A model generated the notes under the pieces. It made no database searches and was not told the origin of the DNA. It saw nothing but the letters and a program-made list of their open reading frames with translations. Both the position numbers and the translations under genes were made by a program. From DAOUTY01 sp964453665 (lineage in GTDB: Bacteria; Chloroflexota; Dehalococcoidia; SZUA-161): a DNA stretch of 8,289 nt. Of this stretch, positions 7,844 through 8,289 are shown one piece after another. Every line of letters starts with the position of its first letter. Within the stretch, counting starts at the first letter, position 1. Location of the stretch: the NCBI GenBank assembly GCA_964453665.1, contig CAYVQT010000092.1:1-8289 (forward strand). Direction: 5' to 3'.

Positions 7844-8158
7844 TTATCGTCGTTGTTTTTCCCTTTTGCCCTCTGATTTGAGTTTTAGGAAATCCTCTAA
7901 TCCTTCCATTGTGTTGAACATATTAGAGGGCTCCAGCCCTAGTGTCTTGGCAATAATAAACTCGGTCAAGTGTATAAATAGAATTGCATCATGATAAACA
8001 GCACTACGTTTAGGGAAATACCCAGAGTGGACAAGCTTATTTCTTATCTCTGCTAACGAGTCAATTCGTCCCTTTTCGCTCTTGTCTATTTCACACTTTA
8101 AAGCATACTCTACCAACAAAAAGGCTATCTTTTCGGTTGAAGGCAGTCGTATTATCTA
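7844..8158 (-). pseudogene. HEPN-like protein C-terminal remnant with in-frame stop
   Basis: The minus-strand frame ending at 7844 reads LPSTEKIAFLLVEYALKC, then IRNKLVHSGYFP, then LTEFIIAKTLGLEPSN. The RN-x4-H core (IRNKLVH) and the following Leu-rich helix resemble the C-terminal half of HEPN-type domains. In active family members R-x4-6-H is an RNase motif. The only start codon found is TTG at 8119, inside a hydrophobic helix and without a ribosome binding site. Further upstream the same frame meets TAG (8156-8158), and beyond that it stays open with protein-like sequence (HSLSIHNDRWLSKE) up to a TAA at 8246-8248. The simplest reading is the degraded 3' part of a longer gene. A genuine 91-residue protein from TTG is possible but less likely. 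The HEPN call is by motif only. Confidence 0.5.
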
Positions 8159-8223
8159 TTCCTTTGAAAGCCAGCGGTCGTTGTGAATACTAAGAGAATG
8201 CTGAAAAAGTAGGCAATTTTGCC

Positions 8224-8252
8224 TTGAGATACAATTAGTTTCGAGTTAAGAT
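8224..8252 (+). promoter_or_regulatory. Candidate promoter facing the right edge
   Basis: TTGAGA (8224-8229; 5 of 6 to the -35 consensus) and TAAGAT (8247-8252; 4 of 6 to the -10 consensus) are separated by 17 nt. The predicted start near 8259 precedes AAGGAG (8272-8277) and an ATG at 8286. It overlaps the upstream remnants of the minus-strand HEPN-like frame. Confidence 0.5.
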
Positions 8253-8285
8253 GCACTCAGCAAAATATATTAAGGAGCATAATCC

Positions 8286-8289
8286 ATGC
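8286..8289 (+). CDS. Probable start of a gene running off the right edge
   Basis: Only ATG and one further base are visible. The call rests on AAGGAG at 8272-8277, eight nt before the ATG, and a good promoter upstream. Nothing can be said about the product. Confidence 0.35.

Overview
The window looks like an accessory region of a bacterial chromosome. Coding GC is moderate to high on the left and centre and falls to about 40% on the right by rough count. No rRNA, tRNA or other taxonomic marker is present. The family mix (a large serine recombinase with a long DNA-binding tail, and a SEC-C/TPR/pRiA4b-ORF3 fusion) is what I would expect in Chloroflexota/Dehalococcoidia-type or similar environmental genomes. 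That assignment is inference and weak.

Left third (1-3260, minus strand): a three-gene mobile-element module read right to left. A ribbon-helix-helix-like small protein (2918-3214) comes first, then an unrecognised 250-residue protein (2055-2807), then a large serine recombinase that starts at 2110 and runs off the left edge after 703 visible residues. The second and third genes overlap by 56 nt, and the recombinase ribosome binding site lies inside the second gene. A TTGACA -35 with a 17-nt spacer lies directly upstream of the first gene, and behind it is an AT-rich tract containing two copies of a 16-bp direct repeat. The likely picture is an integrase operon with its own regulator. No attachment site is visible, and it would be expected beyond the left edge.

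Centre (3215-6174, plus strand): about 530 bp of regulatory or gene-free DNA, then one 808-residue gene. Its protein carries TPR-like helices, a SEC-C zinc motif, a second helical block with an ST7-like signature, and a C-terminal pRiA4b ORF-3-like domain. An extended -10 promoter overlaps a 12-bp palindrome upstream.

Right third (6175-8289): a toxin-antitoxin-like pair (DUF4258 protein with a TTG start, then a YgiT/MqsA-type zinc-finger protein, joined by an ATGA overlap) behind another extended -10 promoter. Next is a GNAT acetyltransferase whose ribosome binding site and start codon form one arm of a perfect 12-bp inverted repeat. Then come about 340 bp without a gene, a minus-strand remnant of a HEPN-like protein interrupted by an in-frame stop, and finally a promoter, ribosome binding site and ATG that appear to begin a new gene at the right edge.

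No complete new multi-gene system can be demonstrated. The most unusual items are the recombinase with tandem Myb/SANT-like repeats plus its uncharacterised overlapping partner, the SEC-C/ST7-like/pRiA4b fusion protein, and the hairpin that could hide the GNAT start.
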